Below are positions 28,120-36,594 of a stretch of 64,000 nucleotides of DNA, one piece after another. A program made the translations under genes and the position numbers. The DNA is from Pseudomonas coleopterorum. GTDB lineage: Bacteria; Pseudomonadota; Gammaproteobacteria; Pseudomonadales; Pseudomonadaceae. The notes under the pieces were generated by a model. That model was given only the letters and a program-made list of their open reading frames with translations, was not told the origin of the DNA and did not search any database. The stretch spans positions 4,715,001-4,779,000 of the forward strand of contig NZ_FNTZ01000001.1 in assembly GCF_900105555.1 (NCBI RefSeq). The letters are read 5' to 3'. Position 1 is the first letter of the stretch. Each line of letters opens with the position of its first letter.

Positions 28120-28223
28120 GATAACCTTGTCCCTTTGTTGTCACAGTTCTTGTTGACATGGTTCTTGTGGTCACAGCTCGGGGCATTCTAACGCCGAGCT
28201 CGCCGAAAAGGTTGATTCTGCTC

Positions 28224-30989
28224 ATGAGCAAAGCTCCTCTCGTCCTGGTGGACGGTTCCTCCTATCTGTACCGCGCTTTCCACGCTCTGCCACCGCTGGC
28301 GACCTCCAAGGGCATGCCCACGGGCGCCGTGAAGGGCGTGCTGAACATGCTCAAGAGCCTGCGCCGACAGTATCCGGACAGCCCGTTCGCCGTGGTATTC
28401 GACGCCAAGGGCGGGACCTTTCGCGATGCCCTGTACGTCGACTACAAGGCCAACCGACCCAGCATGCCCGACGACCTGCGGGTGCAGGTCGAGCCCTTGC
28501 ACGCGGCGGTCCGCGCGCTGGGCTACCCGTTGCTGTGCGTGGACAATGTCGAAGCGGACGACGTGATCGGTACCCTGGCCCGCAGCAGCGCGGCCGCGGA
28601 TCGGCCGGTGGTCATTTCCACCGGTGACAAGGACATGGCGCAGCTGGTCGATGGCCACATCACGCTGGTCAACACCATGACCGGCAGCGTGCTGGACATC
28701 GAAGGCGTGAAAGAGAAATTCGGCGTCGGCCCCGAGCACATCATCGATTTCCTGGCCCTGATGGGCGACAAGGTCGACAACATTCCCGGTGTTCCCGGCG
28801 TGGGCGAGAAAACTGCTCAAGGTTTGCTCACCGGCATCGGCGGCGGTCTCAAGGAGCTCTACGAGAACCTCGACAAGGTCCCGACCCTGGCCATTCGCGG
28901 CGCCAAGTCGTTGCCGGCCAAGCTGGAAGAGCACCGGGAGATGGCCTTTCTTTCGTACGAATTGGCGACCATCAAGATCGACGTGCCGCTGGACGTCGAA
29001 GTCGATCAGCTGATGTGCACCGAGCCGGACCGCGACGCCCTGCTGGAGATCTACAGCGAGCTGGAATTCCGCAGCTGGATCGAAGACGTCGAGCGCGACG
29101 CCCGGCGCGCCGGTGAGGAACTGGCCCCGGTGCAGGAGCCGGTGGCCGCCATTGAGGTCCGCTACGAGACGATTCTCGATCAGGCCCGTTTCGATGTCTG
29201 GCTAAAGAAGCTCGAACAGGCCAGCCTGTTCGCCTTCGATACCGAGACCACCGGCCTGGACGCACAGCGCGCGCAATTGGTGGGCATTTCCTTTGCAGTC
29301 GAACCGCACGAAGCGGCCTACATTCCTTTGACCCATTCCTACATGGGCGTGCCCGAGCAGCTCGACCGCGACACCGTACTGCTGGCGCTCAAGCCGCTGC
29401 TCGAAGACCCGCGCAAGCTCAAGGTCGGGCAGCACGCCAAATACGACATGAACATCCTGGCCAACTGTGCAATTGGCGGCGTGCAGGAAAACGGCATCGA
29501 GGTTCGCGGCGTGGCCTTCGACACCATGCTCGAATCCTACGTGCTCGACTCCACCGCGACGCGGCACGACATGGACAGCTTGGCCTTCAAGTACCTGAAC
29601 CACACCACCATCAAGTTCGCCGACATCGCCGGCAAGGGCGCCAAGCAGCTGACCTTCGACCAGATCGCTCTGGAACAGGCCGGCCCCTACGCCGCCGAAG
29701 ACGCCGACATCACCCTGCGCCTGCACCAGCTGTTCCAGGCCAAGCTGGACGCCGTGCCCAGCCTCATGCCCGTGCTGCAGGACATCGAAATGCCGCTGGT
29801 GCCGGTGCTGGCACGGATCGAGCGCCAAGGCGCGCTGGTCGATGCCAAGCTGCTGGGTATCCAGAGCGTGGAGCTGGGCGAAAAGATGGTCGCCCTGGAG
29901 CGCGAAGCGTTCGAGATCGCCGGTGAAGAGTTCAACCTGGGCTCGCCCAAGCAGCTGGGTGTGATTCTCTACGAGAAACTCGGTCTGCCGATCATCTCCA
30001 AGACGGCCAAGGGCCAGGCATCCACGGCCGAAGCCGTGCTTGCCGAGCTGGCCGAGCAGGATTACCCGCTGCCCAAGGTGCTGATGCAGTACCGCTCGAT
30101 GAGCAAACTCAAGAGCACCTACACCGACCGTCTGCCGGAGCAGATCAACCCGCGCACCGGGCGTATCCATACCTCCTACCATCAGGCGGTCGCTGCCACC
30201 GGGCGCCTGTCATCCAGTGATCCGAACCTGCAGAACATTCCGATCCGCACCGCCGAAGGCCGCCGCATCCGTCAGGCGTTCATCGCCGCGCCGGGGTATC
30301 GTTTGCTGGCTGCCGACTATTCCCAGATCGAACTGCGCATCATGGCCCACCTGGCCAAGGACGAAGGCCTGCTGCATGCCTTCCAGAACGATCTGGACGT
30401 GCACCGCGCCACGGCAGCGGAAGTGTTCGGTGTGGACCTGGCTCAGGTCACCACCGACCAGCGGCGCAGCGCCAAGGCGATCAACTTCGGCCTGATCTAC
30501 GGCATGAGCGCATTCGGCCTGGCCAAGCAGATCGGCGTAGATCGCAAGCAATCGCAAGCCTACATCGATCGCTATTTCGCCCAGTACCCCGGCGTGCTCG
30601 AGTACATGGAGCGCACCCGCGCCCAGGCCGCCGAGCAGGGCTTCGTCGAAACCCTGTTCGGCCGTCGGCTGTATGTGCCGGACATCAATGCCAAGAACCC
30701 GGCCTTGCGCCGCGGCGCCGAACGCACCGCAATCAACGCCCCGATGCAGGGCACGGCGGCTGACATCATCAAGCGCGCCATGGTCGCCGTGGACACCTGG
30801 CTGGCCGACAGTGGGCTGGATGCGCGGGTGATCCTGCAGGTGCACGATGAACTGGTGCTGGAAGTGCGTGAAGATCTGGTCGAACAGATCGGCACCCAGA
30901 TCCGTCCGCACATGAGCGGCGCTGCGCAGCTCGACGTGCCTCTGCTGGTGGAAGTGGGCGTGGGCTCCAACTGGGACGAGGCGCACTGA
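28224..30989 (+). CDS. polA: DNA polymerase I
   Basis: A 921-residue polymerase with all three domains. The N-terminal 5'-nuclease starts [19 protein letters not shown]. The 3'-5' exonuclease has an intact DTETTGLD near residue 338. The polymerase domain has [13 protein letters not shown] (motif A), [14 protein letters not shown] (motif B) and VHDELVLEV (motif C). Start ATG 28224 matches the family; longer upstream reading is not supported. It fills gaps at Okazaki fragments and in excision repair. Confidence 0.98.
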   Translation: MSKAPLVLVDGSSYLYRAFHALPPLATSKGMPTGAVKGVLNMLKSLRRQYPDSPFAVVFDAKGGTFRDALYVDYKANRPSMPDDLRVQVEPLHAAVRALGYPLLCVDNVEADDVIGTLARSSAAADRPVVISTGDKDMAQLVDGHITLVNTMTGSVLDIEGVKEKFGVGPEHIIDFLALMGDKVDNIPGVPGVGEKTAQGLLTGIGGGLKELYENLDKVPTLAIRGAKSLPAKLEEHREMAFLSYELATIKIDVPLDVEVDQLMCTEPDRDALLEIYSELEFRSWIEDVERDARRAGEELAPVQEPVAAIEVRYETILDQARFDVWLKKLEQASLFAFDTETTGLDAQRAQLVGISFAVEPHEAAYIPLTHSYMGVPEQLDRDTVLLALKPLLEDPRKLKVGQHAKYDMNILANCAIGGVQENGIEVRGVAFDTMLESYVLDSTATRHDMDSLAFKYLNHTTIKFADIAGKGAKQLTFDQIALEQAGPYAAEDADITLRLHQLFQAKLDAVPSLMPVLQDIEMPLVPVLARIERQGALVDAKLLGIQSVELGEKMVALEREAFEIAGEEFNLGSPKQLGVILYEKLGLPIISKTAKGQASTAEAVLAELAEQDYPLPKVLMQYRSMSKLKSTYTDRLPEQINPRTGRIHTSYHQAVAATGRLSSSDPNLQNIPIRTAEGRRIRQAFIAAPGYRLLAADYSQIELRIMAHLAKDEGLLHAFQNDLDVHRATAAEVFGVDLAQVTTDQRRSAKAINFGLIYGMSAFGLAKQIGVDRKQSQAYIDRYFAQYPGVLEYMERTRAQAAEQGFVETLFGRRLYVPDINAKNPALRRGAERTAINAPMQGTAADIIKRAMVAVDTWLADSGLDARVILQVHDELVLEVREDLVEQIGTQIRPHMSGAAQLDVPLLVEVGVGSNWDEAH

Positions 30990-31005
30990 TTCAACACCGT
31001 GTCGG

Positions 31006-31033
31006 CTGTTTCGCGGCCACTGGCCGCGAACAG
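31006..31033 (+). terminator. Hairpin after polA
   Basis: CTGTT-CGCGGCCA pairs with TGGCCGCG-AACAG, a near-perfect palindrome starting 17 bp after the polA stop. There is no uridine run. It may terminate polA or belong to a local extragenic repeat family. Confidence 0.45.
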
Positions 31034-31092
31034 ACCTGGCCCGATGCCACCAATCATGAAACCCTGAACTTCACATGAAACCAACGACTTAG

Positions 31093-31107
31093 TGCAAATA
31101 GTTTGCA
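31093..31107. promoter_or_regulatory. Perfect palindrome upstream of the ErsA promoter
   Basis: TGCAAA-TAG-TTTGCA is a perfect inverted repeat centred about 50 bp upstream of the predicted sRNA start and just ahead of its -35 element. It is in the right place for an activator or repressor site. I do not recognise the binding protein. Confidence 0.45.
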
Positions 31108-31115
31108 TCTACCCA

Positions 31116-31143
31116 GGAACTCCGCCGGCCATCTCCAGTCAGA
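31116..31143 (+). promoter_or_regulatory. AlgU (sigma-22/sigma-E type) promoter of the ErsA sRNA
   Basis: GGAACT at 31116 and TCAGA at 31139 are separated by 17 bases, matching the AlgU consensus GAACTT-N16/17-TCTGA. Transcription would start near 31150. ErsA of P. aeruginosa is known to be AlgU-dependent and lies at the same polA-engB position, which supports the reading. Confidence 0.65.
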
Positions 31144-31149
31144 TACTGG

Positions 31150-31276
31150 GATTGGCTAGTGAAGCCTTTCGATGCTCCTATGTTGTGTTAAGTGTTGGCA
31201 GATATCCGGACCCTCAGCGGTTCGGACCTTGAGCCCCAGACTTCCCCCTCCCCATACGAAGTCCGGGGTTTTTTTT
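31150..31276 (+). ncRNA. ersA: ErsA-type regulatory sRNA
   Basis: A roughly 127-nt non-coding transcript is predicted between polA and engB, the position of ErsA in Pseudomonas and Spot 42 in enterics. It begins about 7 nt after an AlgU-type -10 element. It ends in an intrinsic terminator whose loop shows CCCCTCCCC, the kind of C-rich patch ErsA uses to pair with target ribosome-binding sites. Length agrees with the ~130 nt reported for P. aeruginosa ErsA. No open reading frame fits. ErsA affects envelope proteins and exopolysaccharide; targets here are not known. Confidence 0.78.
31234..31276 (+). terminator. Intrinsic terminator of ErsA
   Basis: Arms CCCCAGACTTC (31234-31244) and GAAGTCCGGGG (31258-31268) pair almost perfectly around a C-rich loop, followed by eight T residues. 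It is the best intrinsic terminator in the window. Confidence 0.9.
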
Positions 31277-31291
31277 GCCTGGCTTTTCTGT

Positions 31292-31930
31292 TCAGGCCTC
31301 GGCGCTGTCCTTGTCCGGCAACTCCATCCAGCGCGCGAGCACCGTGTAGGCCTCTTCCAGACCCAGACGCTTGGGCGCAGAGAACAACTGGATGCTCACC
31401 GCATCGCCCCAGCCCTTGCGAATTTCCGCCTGAACCTTGAGCAGGGTGTTCTTGGCCGCGCCGTAGGTCAGCTTGTCGGCCTTGGTCAGCAGAATGTGCA
31501 TGGGCATGTGGCTGGCCACCGACCAATCCAGCATCAGCAGGTCGAAGTCGGTCATCGGATGGCGGATGTCCATCATCAGAATCAGCCCCTTGAGGCTTTC
31601 ACGGCTGCCCAGGTACGCCTCCAGATGGCGCTGCCAGTGCTGCTTGAGCGGGATCGGCACCTTGGCATAGCCATAGCCTGGCAGGTCGACCAGGCGGCGT
31701 TCTTCGTCCAGATTGAAGAAGTTGAGCAACTGCGTGCGGCCCGGGGTTTTCGACGTGCGCGCCAGGCTGGCGTGGGTCAGGGTGTTCAAGGCGCTGGACT
31801 TGCCGGCGTTGGAGCGGCCGGCAAATGCGACCTCGAACCCTTCGTCATCGGGGCACTGGTCGACCTTGGCAGCGCTGAGCGAAAAGGTAGCCTGTTGGCA
31901 CAGGCCCAGGATGGGGTTTTTGAGTTGCAT
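31292..31930 (-). CDS. engB: Ribosome biogenesis GTP-binding protein EngB (YihA)
   Basis: A 212-residue essential GTPase for large-subunit assembly. G1 is [10 protein letters not shown] near residue 37, G3 DLPGYGYAK near residue 82, and G4 LLTKADKL near residue 147. It is convergent with polA and ErsA; the ErsA terminator lies 16 bp from its stop. Family length and motifs all agree. Confidence 0.96.
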   Translation of the reverse strand: MQLKNPILGLCQQATFSLSAAKVDQCPDDEGFEVAFAGRSNAGKSSALNTLTHASLARTSKTPGRTQLLNFFNLDEERRLVDLPGYGYAKVPIPLKQHWQRHLEAYLGSRESLKGLILMMDIRHPMTDFDLLMLDWSVASHMPMHILLTKADKLTYGAAKNTLLKVQAEIRKGWGDAVSIQLFSAPKRLGLEEAYTVLARWMELPDKDSAEA

Positions 31931-32108
31931 GTGATTTCCGGTAGAGGCAGGGCCCGATGCACAGGCCGCAAGAACGATGCAGCGAAGTATATAGGGCTGG
32001 GCAATATGTGGGTGATTTTGCCGGCAATGGCGTGCGTACAGGCATAATGCATCCAGGCCTGCCGTGGGATACGGCAGGCTGCGAACTTCACCCTGGTTGG
32101 ATCAGTCG

Positions 32109-32717
32109 ATGAGCGCAATACGTGTGATGGGCCTGCTCGGCGCCCTGCTGGCCAGCGGTACGGCGAGCGCTGCCGACCTGGTTGGCGATGGCGCCCGAGG
32201 TCAGCCGCTGACGACCCTGTGCGCGGCGTGCCATGGTCCCAGCGGCAACAGCGTGGTGCCGATCTTTCCAGCGTTGGCCGGCCAGGGCGAGCGCTACCTG
32301 AACCAGCAGTTGCTGCACATCCGCGACAATCGCCGCGTGGTCCCGGAGATGGCCGGCACGCTGGCCGGGTTCAGCGATCAGGATCTGCTCGACATTGCCA
32401 GCTGGTACGCAAGCCAGAAGCCGACCCCTGGCGAAGCCCTGGCCGCCGCGCCGCAACGTGGTCAGGACCTCTATCGCAGCGGCGACCTTGCCCTGGGGCT
32501 GCCCGCCTGCAGCGGTTGCCACAGCCCGAACGGCGCCGGTGCTGCGCTGGCCGGCTTTCCCCGGCTGGGCGGGCAGCACGCACCCTACCTGATCAAGCGC
32601 TTGACCGATTTCCGTCAGGGTGACGACGCTGCGGCGCCGATCATGCATCGGATTGCGGCCAAACTGAACAATGACGATATCGCGGCCCTGGCAGCGTATA
32701 TCCAGGCGCTGCGTTGA
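32109..32717 (+). CDS. Diheme cytochrome c (c4-type)
   Basis: A 202-residue periplasmic cytochrome with signal peptide ending GTASAAD and two heme motifs, CAACH near residue 38 and CSGCH near residue 135, each followed by a typical class I fold (FPALAGQGERYLNQQL and FPRLGGQHAPYLIKRL). Such proteins carry electrons from the bc1 complex to terminal oxidases. P. aeruginosa and P. putida usually encode two cytochromes of this kind ahead of dsbA; only one is found here. Start ATG 32109 places the signal peptide correctly. Confidence 0.92.
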   Translation: MSAIRVMGLLGALLASGTASAADLVGDGARGQPLTTLCAACHGPSGNSVVPIFPALAGQGERYLNQQLLHIRDNRRVVPEMAGTLAGFSDQDLLDIASWYASQKPTPGEALAAAPQRGQDLYRSGDLALGLPACSGCHSPNGAGAALAGFPRLGGQHAPYLIKRLTDFRQGDDAAAPIMHRIAAKLNNDDIAALAAYIQALR

Positions 32718-32849
32718 AGCCATACGATTCGGGTCAGGATCAGGTCCGCCCTTGCGGTTCGCTCACGCCGTGTTGCATCCATTGCGCAATGAAATTAGCG
32801 CAAACGCCCTTCCCGTCTACCCTTTTTTGACATCACTGCCGTTACACTA

Positions 32850-32868
32850 CCTGCCTCCATCAGGCAGG
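32850..32868 (+). other. Hairpin in the dsbA leader
   Basis: CCTGCC and GGCAGG pair perfectly across a seven-base loop 52 bp before the dsbA start. A TTGACA motif at about 32826 lies just upstream. The hairpin could be a leader element of the dsbA message. Confidence 0.35.
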
Positions 32869-32920
32869 TCCGGTGCTCGCACCGATCCGTCCCTTGTATG
32901 AAACTGCTCAGGAGTCACGC

Positions 32921-33559
32921 ATGCGTAATCTGATTTTCGGCGCCTTTCTCGTTGTCGCCAGTGCCATGGGCGTTACCGCCCAGGCGGCGGATGTGCCGCT
33001 GGAAGCCGGCAAGACCTACGTTCAATTGAGCGCCCCGGTGCCTGTAGCCGAGCCTGGCAAGATCGAAGTCGTCGAAATGTTCTGGTACGGCTGCCCGCAC
33101 TGCTACGCGTTCGAACCGACCATCAATCCATGGGTCGAGAAGCTGCCGGCCGATGTCAACTTCGTGCGTATTCCTGCCATGTTCGGCGGCCCTTGGGACG
33201 CCCATGGCCAGCTGTTCCTGACCCTTGAAGCCATGGGTGTGGAGCACAAGGTCCACAACGCCGTGTTCAACGCCATCCAGAAGGAACACAAGCGCCTGAC
33301 CGACCCGCAGGAGATGGCCGAATTCGTCGCCACCCAGGGCGTGGACAAGGACAAGTTCCTGCAGACCTTCAACTCTTTCGCCATCAAGGGCCAGATCGCC
33401 AAGGCCAAGGAGCTGGCCAAGAAGTACGAGATCTCCGGCGTGCCGACCATGATCGTCAACGGCAAGTATCGCTTCGACCTGGGCACCGCCGGTGGTCCGG
33501 AGCAGACCTTGAACGTCGCCGACCAGCTGATCGCCAAGGAACGCGCCGCCGCCAAGTAA
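32921..33559 (+). CDS. dsbA: Thiol:disulfide interchange protein DsbA
   Basis: A 212-residue periplasmic oxidase that introduces disulfides into exported proteins. Signal peptide ends VTAQAAD. The redox site CPHC is near residue 56 in FWYGCPHCYAFEP, and the cis-proline loop is in ISGVPTMIVNG near residue 170. ATG 32921 follows CAGGAG. The DsbA client pool probably includes the cytochromes and the cysteine-containing EAL sensor encoded nearby. Confidence 0.96.
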   Translation: MRNLIFGAFLVVASAMGVTAQAADVPLEAGKTYVQLSAPVPVAEPGKIEVVEMFWYGCPHCYAFEPTINPWVEKLPADVNFVRIPAMFGGPWDAHGQLFLTLEAMGVEHKVHNAVFNAIQKEHKRLTDPQEMAEFVATQGVDKDKFLQTFNSFAIKGQIAKAKELAKKYEISGVPTMIVNGKYRFDLGTAGGPEQTLNVADQLIAKERAAAK

Positions 33560-33566
33560 ACGGCGA

Positions 33567-33608
33567 CACCCGCGATACGACGTTTTCGCAGCGCGCCCAT
33601 CGCGGGTG
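33567..33608 (+). terminator. Long-loop hairpin after dsbA
   Basis: Perfect 10-bp arms CACCCGCGAT (33567-33576) and ATCGCGGGTG (33599-33608) flank a 22-base loop directly after dsbA. No uridine run follows, so it may be a weak terminator or an RNA-stabilising element before the diguanylate cyclase gene. Confidence 0.5.
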
Positions 33609-33642
33609 GGCGTGAGCTGCAGGTCAACGAGCAGCCCTTGCC

Positions 33643-35613
33643 ATGAGCGACGACAGCCAGCGCTGGAAAGAGAAATACCTGCACAGCATCGACCAGCAGG
33701 AAAAGCTCGAGCGGCGCTGGAACGCTCGGTTCGACCTGCTGCGTCGGGGTCTGGTGCGCAGCAGTCTGGCCGCCGAGGGCAGCGACCGCGCGGTGGACGC
33801 GTGCATGAAGGAGATGCGCGAAGTACTGCGTGGCGAGGACATGGATGCCAAGCTGGCTGCCTTGATCCCGCGCCTGGAAACCGCAGTGCTGGAGTCCGAA
33901 CAGCGGCGTCAGTCCCGTGTCCAGCAGATCGGCACCGCGCTGGGGGCGCTGGTCACCCAGCTGCAATCGCTGCCCTTGCCTCGCGACATCAGCAAACCCT
34001 TGAAGAAGCTTGCCCACGGCCTGGAGGAACGCGCCGGCCAGGCACGCGAAATGCCGCTGCTGCTCAGCGAGCTCAGTGGTCTGCAGGAGCGGGCACTCCA
34101 TACCCTCGACCGACCGCTACGCGCGCAGCGGGCGGGCTTGCTGCAGCGTCTGTTCGGCAGTTCCGATGCGGTCGATGCGAACTCGCTCCAGCCCGTGCAG
34201 GATGCGTCGCCGGTGACAAACGCGGTGCCTCCAGCAACTGTGGCGCAGCTCGAAGTGCCGGAAGTAAAAGAAGCACCGCAAGCACCACCAGTAGAGTTGT
34301 CATCCGTTGCCGAGCCTGAGCCCGTTCGCGTTCAACCCGTAGAGCCCCATCCAACCCTGCCCGCTAGCAGCACTGACACTGTCGAGCCGGTGGCCAGCGA
34401 TACCGAGGCTGTCGCATCGCCCGTCATCACCGAGCCGACCGAGCAGCCTGTCGAGGAGCCGACCGAACAGTCCAACGAGCAGCCCATCGAACAGATGGAA
34501 GTGCTCGACAGTAACTTGACCGACGAGCAAGCCTTCTACGCCCTACCCGCCAGCCTCGAGCCACCCTACAGCAGCGTGGCCAGCCACATCGAAACCACCT
34601 TGCTCGAACTGCTGAGCGAGCTGACCCTGCCCGAGCGCTACATGGCTCAGGCCCAGGCCATGCACGCGCGCATCCAGCGTGGGCTGAACTGGTACGAGCT
34701 GTTGCCGGTGCTCGATGAGCTCGCCATATTGATGCTGGCCGTCAACGACGGCAGCCAGCAGGAATTCGAGCGCTACCTGCAGCAGCTCAATCAACGCCTG
34801 GAGAATTTCCAGCGTCAGTTGCAGCTCACCCATGGCGACCATGTCGAATCGCGCAGCGCTGCCCTGGCGCTGGACGATGTATTGCGCGAACACGTCGACG
34901 GTCTGCAGACCAGCATGCGCGGCGCCACCGATATCGATGGCCTCAAGCAAGTGCTTGAAAGCCGCCTCGAAGGCCTGCTGGCCAGCATGGAACAGCACCG
35001 TCTGCAGCGCGAGGCCCGCGAGCAGGAAATCGCCGCGCGTCTGCAAGGTCTCGGCGAGCGAGTGACCAGCATGGAGCGCGAAGCACTCGATTACCGCGAC
35101 AAGCTCGAACAGCAGCGCCACAAGGCGTTGCTCGACCCGCTCACCGGCTTGCCCAACCGAGCCGCCTGGAACGAGCGGCTGGCGCTGGAGCATGGGCGCC
35201 TGCAACAAACCGGCATGGGCCTGCTGCTGGCCATTCTGGACCTGGACCATTTCAAATCGATCAACGACACCTATGGCCATCAGGCCGGCGACAAGGTTCT
35301 GAAGATCATCGCCAATGTCCTGCGCAAGGGCCTGCGCGGCGACGATTTCATCGCCCGCTTCGGTGGCGAGGAGTTCGCCCTGCTGATGCCCGGCAGCGAT
35401 CTGAGCGGCGGCAGTCGCCTGCTCGAACGCCTGCGTGCAGCGGTGGAACAATGCCCTTTCCATTTCAAGGGCGAGCGCGTCACCGTGACGATGTCTGCCG
35501 GTGTGGCAGTGTTCAAATCAGGTGAAAACGCCAGTCAGGTGCTCAAGCGTGCCGACCAGGCGCTGTACCGTGCCAAGGAAGCTGGACGCAACCAGATCGA
35601 ACAGGCGCCCTGA
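33643..35613 (+). CDS. Diguanylate cyclase (GGDEF), DgcH-like
   Basis: A 656-residue cytoplasmic protein. Residues ~1-170 are coiled-coil rich, ~180-290 are a Pro/Glu/Val/Thr-rich linker, ~300-470 are helical, and the C-terminal ~170 form a GGDEF domain with an active GGEEF motif. The product-inhibition site RxxD is intact (RGDD five residues before GGEEF). It synthesises c-di-GMP. Position after dsbA matches PA5487 (DgcH). There is no transmembrane segment, so signal input probably comes through the N-terminal helices. Confidence 0.92.
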   Translation: MSDDSQRWKEKYLHSIDQQEKLERRWNARFDLLRRGLVRSSLAAEGSDRAVDACMKEMREVLRGEDMDAKLAALIPRLETAVLESEQRRQSRVQQIGTALGALVTQLQSLPLPRDISKPLKKLAHGLEERAGQAREMPLLLSELSGLQERALHTLDRPLRAQRAGLLQRLFGSSDAVDANSLQPVQDASPVTNAVPPATVAQLEVPEVKEAPQAPPVELSSVAEPEPVRVQPVEPHPTLPASSTDTVEPVASDTEAVASPVITEPTEQPVEEPTEQSNEQPIEQMEVLDSNLTDEQAFYALPASLEPPYSSVASHIETTLLELLSELTLPERYMAQAQAMHARIQRGLNWYELLPVLDELAILMLAVNDGSQQEFERYLQQLNQRLENFQRQLQLTHGDHVESRSAALALDDVLREHVDGLQTSMRGATDIDGLKQVLESRLEGLLASMEQHRLQREAREQEIAARLQGLGERVTSMEREALDYRDKLEQQRHKALLDPLTGLPNRAAWNERLALEHGRLQQTGMGLLLAILDLDHFKSINDTYGHQAGDKVLKIIANVLRKGLRGDDFIARFGGEEFALLMPGSDLSGGSRLLERLRAAVEQCPFHFKGERVTVTMSAGVAVFKSGENASQVLKRADQALYRAKEAGRNQIEQAP

Positions 35614-35732
35614 GCCTGCCTCGAACGTGTACGCAACATTCGGCAACGAGGCGTCATGCACGTCACCTCAATCCGAGCCACCAGCTAGGCTATGCTCACG
35701 CTCTTTTCCTACAACCTGCATGTGACCCTCCC

Positions 35733-36506
35733 ATGAAGTTGCTCCTAGTTGCCCTATCTGTGCTGGTGCTGGCCGGTTGCTCGAACGGTTTGAGCATCGA
35801 CCGCAGTCACCCTTCCGCCAATCATGACAACCGCGTGCAATTCGTGGTGCTGCACTACACCTCGGCCGACGAGGCGCGGTCCCTGCAATTGCTGACCCAC
35901 GGGGAAGTCAGCAGTCACTACCTGATCGGCGATCGCTCGGCCACGGTCTACCAATTGGTGGACGAGAGCCAGCGTGCCTGGCATGCCGGCGACAGCCAGT
36001 GGGATGGCCGGACTTGGCTCAACTCCAGCTCCATCGGCATCGAAATCGTCAACCCCGGCTACAAGGACACCCCGAACGGTCGTGTCTGGTACCCCTACAG
36101 CGAAGCGCAGATCCAGGCCGTGATCGCGCTGCTCAAGGATATCGTCCAGCGCAACGGCATCGCCCCGCGCAACATCATCGGCCACAGCGATATCGCCCCG
36201 CTGCGCAAGACCGATCCGGGGCCGATGTTTCCCTGGCAGCGCCTGGCCGAGCAGGGCCTGGGCATCTGGCCCGATGCGCAAGCCGTGGCGCGCAATCAGG
36301 CGCGTTTCCAGGTCAGCCCGCCAAGCATCTCGTGGTATCAGCAGCAGCTGGCCCGATTGGGCTACAACGTGGTCCAGAGCGGCGAGCTGGACGTCGCCAC
36401 GCGGCATGTGATCGCCGCCTTCCAGATGCACTTCCGCCCGCAACGCTTCGACGGCGAGCCCGATGCACAAAGCGCCGCGATCCTGCAGGCGCTCAACAAC
36501 AGGTAA
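35733..36506 (+). CDS. N-acetylmuramoyl-L-alanine amidase, AmpDh2-like lipoprotein
   Basis: A 257-residue outer-membrane or periplasmic lipoprotein (lipobox VLAGC near residue 16). It has an amidase_2 domain: zinc-ligand region VVLHYTS near residue 36, HAGDS near residue 86, and IGHSDIAPLRKTDPG near residue 150 with the catalytic lysine and aspartate ligand. A C-terminal peptidoglycan-binding helical domain (residues ~190-255) follows. It cleaves the amide bond between MurNAc and the stem peptide in peptidoglycan turnover. Position matches PA5485 (AmpDh2). Confidence 0.92.
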   Translation: MKLLLVALSVLVLAGCSNGLSIDRSHPSANHDNRVQFVVLHYTSADEARSLQLLTHGEVSSHYLIGDRSATVYQLVDESQRAWHAGDSQWDGRTWLNSSSIGIEIVNPGYKDTPNGRVWYPYSEAQIQAVIALLKDIVQRNGIAPRNIIGHSDIAPLRKTDPGPMFPWQRLAEQGLGIWPDAQAVARNQARFQVSPPSISWYQQQLARLGYNVVQSGELDVATRHVIAAFQMHFRPQRFDGEPDAQSAAILQALNNR

Positions 36507-36594
36507 CGATGGATTTCACGTTGATGGGTCCGAAAGCGCGGGCCAATCGCCATCCTGTTGCTATACATTGATGCCCCCGACTGGATGATTCTCG

